Assembly: GCA_023665475.1 (NCBI GenBank)
Contig: JAMPEB010000018.1
Span: 1 to 62,967, forward strand
Direction: 5' to 3'
DNA length: 62,967 nt
Source of the DNA: Lachnoclostridium sp.
GTDB taxonomy: Bacteria; Bacillota; Clostridia; Lachnospirales; Lachnospiraceae
Part shown: in pieces, positions 61,985-62,967 of the stretch
Layout: every line of letters starts with the position of its first letter
Position numbering within the stretch: position 1 is the first letter of the stretch
The notes under the pieces: generated by a model
The model's database searches: none
Told to the model about the DNA's origin: nothing
What the model saw: the letters and a program-made list of their open reading frames with translations, nothing else
Program-made: the position numbers and the translations under genes

Positions 61985-62074
61985 TTTTATTGTGAGTATA
62001 TTTGCGGAATTGTTGTTTTCTGCCTAATTTTTTTGGATGAGATTATTGGTAAGATTACAAAAAGAATGAAATAA
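61977..62074 (+). pseudogene. Frameshifted tiny membrane-protein ORF
   Basis: ATG 61977 gives MIDFIVSIFAELLFSA and a stop. A shifted frame continues FLDEIIGKITKRMK to 62074. The two join into a plausible 30-residue protein with one helix and a basic tail, broken by a one-base shift in a T run. Low support. Confidence 0.3.
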
Positions 62075-62098
62075 TTTGAAATTTTATGGGGGTGTTTT

Positions 62099-62452
62099 AT
62101 GTATTATTCTTATGTTATGGGAATAGGTAATGAAATTCTTACTTTGAAGGATAGAGGATTTACAATTGAGGAATTTGGCAGAAATTATGGTGTTGCATTT
62201 CCAAAAGAAAAAGCAGAGGAATGGGAACAATTTATATGCCAATATTTAGAGATAGGTTATTGGAATGAGTACCTGTCAGATGATGGTGTCATTTTTCTGT
62301 TCCATCTTAAAGATGGAATAAAAAGATATGATGTAAAAGATTATAAGAACGACGAAGTCTTATCTTTGTGTGAAAAACTTTGTGAATGTAAGTTTAAATC
62401 CATAAAAGATATGTTAAAGGAAAACCATTATTATAAGGATAAGATAGTTTGA
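62099..62452 (+). CDS. Uncharacterised small protein
   Basis: 117 residues, soluble, lysine- and tyrosine-rich: YVMGIGNEILTLKDRGFTI, EKAEEWEQFICQYLEIGYWN, VIFLFHLKDGIKRY. A GGGGG run lies upstream of ATG. No family recognised. It belongs with the orphan immunity-like genes of this end. Confidence 0.5.
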   Translation: MYYSYVMGIGNEILTLKDRGFTIEEFGRNYGVAFPKEKAEEWEQFICQYLEIGYWNEYLSDDGVIFLFHLKDGIKRYDVKDYKNDEVLSLCEKLCECKFKSIKDMLKENHYYKDKIV

Positions 62453-62494
62453 AGGAATGAAAAAGATAAAACAAGCTTTATGGAGGAAACCATA

Positions 62495-62967
62495 ATGGAA
62501 TATATCAGGGTAACAAAAGAGAATATTGATAAGGAACATATTTGCTGCGCCATATCAAATAACAAAGATATACAGGTTTCCTCTAAAAAAGATTGGATGA
62601 TGAAGTGTTTTGATGACGGGCTTGTTTTTCTGAAAAGCACAGAAAGAGGAAAATGCTTTATTGAGTATATTCCGGCAGAAAATGCGTGGGTTCCTATTAT
62701 TGCGGAAAACTATATGTACATAGATTGTTTTTGGGTATCAGGTTCATTCAAGGGGCATGGGTACTCAAATGATTTACTGAATGAATGCATTAAGGATTCT
62801 AAAGAAAAAGGAAAATCGGGACTTTGTATTCTGTCTTCCGCAAAGAAGAAACCGTTTTTATCCGACCCCAAGCACTTATTGTATAAAGGATTTAAGGTTG
62901 CAGATGTATCCGATGCGGGCATCAATCTAATGTATTTTCCTTTTGATGATAAGGCAGTGATTCCACA
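62495..62967 (+). CDS. GNAT-family acetyltransferase (cut by window edge)
   Basis: 157 codons visible, open at the right edge. The central motif WVSGSFKGHGYSNDLLNECI is the acetyl-CoA-binding loop (consensus Q/RxxGxG/A), followed by a helix and LCILSSAKKKPFLSD and LLYKGFKVAD, as in GNAT enzymes. TGGAGG precedes the ATG. Substrate unknown. Confidence 0.75.
   Translation, partial: MEYIRVTKENIDKEHICCAISNNKDIQVSSKKDWMMKCFDDGLVFLKSTERGKCFIEYIPAENAWVPIIAENYMYIDCFWVSGSFKGHGYSNDLLNECIKDSKEKGKSGLCILSSAKKKPFLSDPKHLLYKGFKVADVSDAGINLMYFPFDDKAVIP

Overview
The window is a chromosomal segment around the replication origin of a Gram-positive Clostridia, most likely a Lachnospiraceae-type gut anaerobe. The evidence is the order gyrA-gyrB-recF-yaaA-dnaN-dnaA / oriC / rpmH-rnpA-yidD-yidC-jag-mnmE-mnmG-rsmG-parA, AGGAGG-type ribosome binding sites, Feo iron uptake, mutS2, yhaM, and a very large pectin-active surface protein. 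The assignment to family is inference. No rRNA, tRNA, insertion sequence or CRISPR array was seen.

Left arm (1-35.5 kb, mostly minus strand). The edge holds a truncated AAA ATPase and a decayed Abi_2-like gene. Next come an rRNA m5U methyltransferase, a metallophosphoesterase, and a 2,529-residue secreted, membrane-anchored protein with SGNH esterase, pectin methylesterase and a second SGNH esterase in one chain. Just upstream of it is a MerR-family regulator, and the promoter between them has a 19-bp spacer with a dyad, as MerR-type promoters do. Then follow a DUF2156-GNAT fusion, yhaM, an HtrA-like protein that has lost its catalytic triad, an ECF sigma/putative anti-sigma pair on the plus strand, mutS2, a PhoB-type two-component system, a feoA-feoA-feoB operon with palindromic operators, an uncharacterised protein, a CPA2 antiporter, and the gyrase-recF-dnaN-dnaA block.

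Origin (35.5-37.6 kb). Two DnaA-box clusters flank dnaA (dnaN-dnaA and dnaA-rpmH gaps). The second has many TTATCCACA-type boxes next to an AT-rich tract. Near the origin, genes to the left run on minus and genes to the right on plus, so transcription follows the forks.

Right arm (37.6-63 kb, mostly plus strand). After rpmH-rnpA-yidD-yidC-jag-mnmE-mnmG the core order is broken three times. Two small genes sit between mnmG and rsmG. About 11 kb sits between rsmG and parA: PIN toxin/antitoxin, SUKH-like immunity proteins, an MFS exporter behind a leader-peptide/terminator attenuator, a TraB/EreA-like membrane protein, a CPBP protease and an ABC-2 exporter. At least 5.4 kb follows parA where parB would be expected. 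That last stretch is packed with orphan immunity-like genes (DUF4303, a frameshifted Imm22-like gene, several unknowns), a histidine phosphatase bracketed by hairpin repeats, an antitoxin whose toxin is truncated, and several small broken ORFs. Two perfect parS sites precede parA.

Across the window there are several families of structured intergenic repeats: a two-hairpin element with a compensatory base-pair change, a 30-bp hairpin plus Shine-Dalgarno cassette present twice identically, a large branched structure before mutS2, and an origin-proximal repeat with a CTTCTTGACC/GGTCAAGAAG hairpin. Some overlap the ends of reading frames and supply C-terminal codons.
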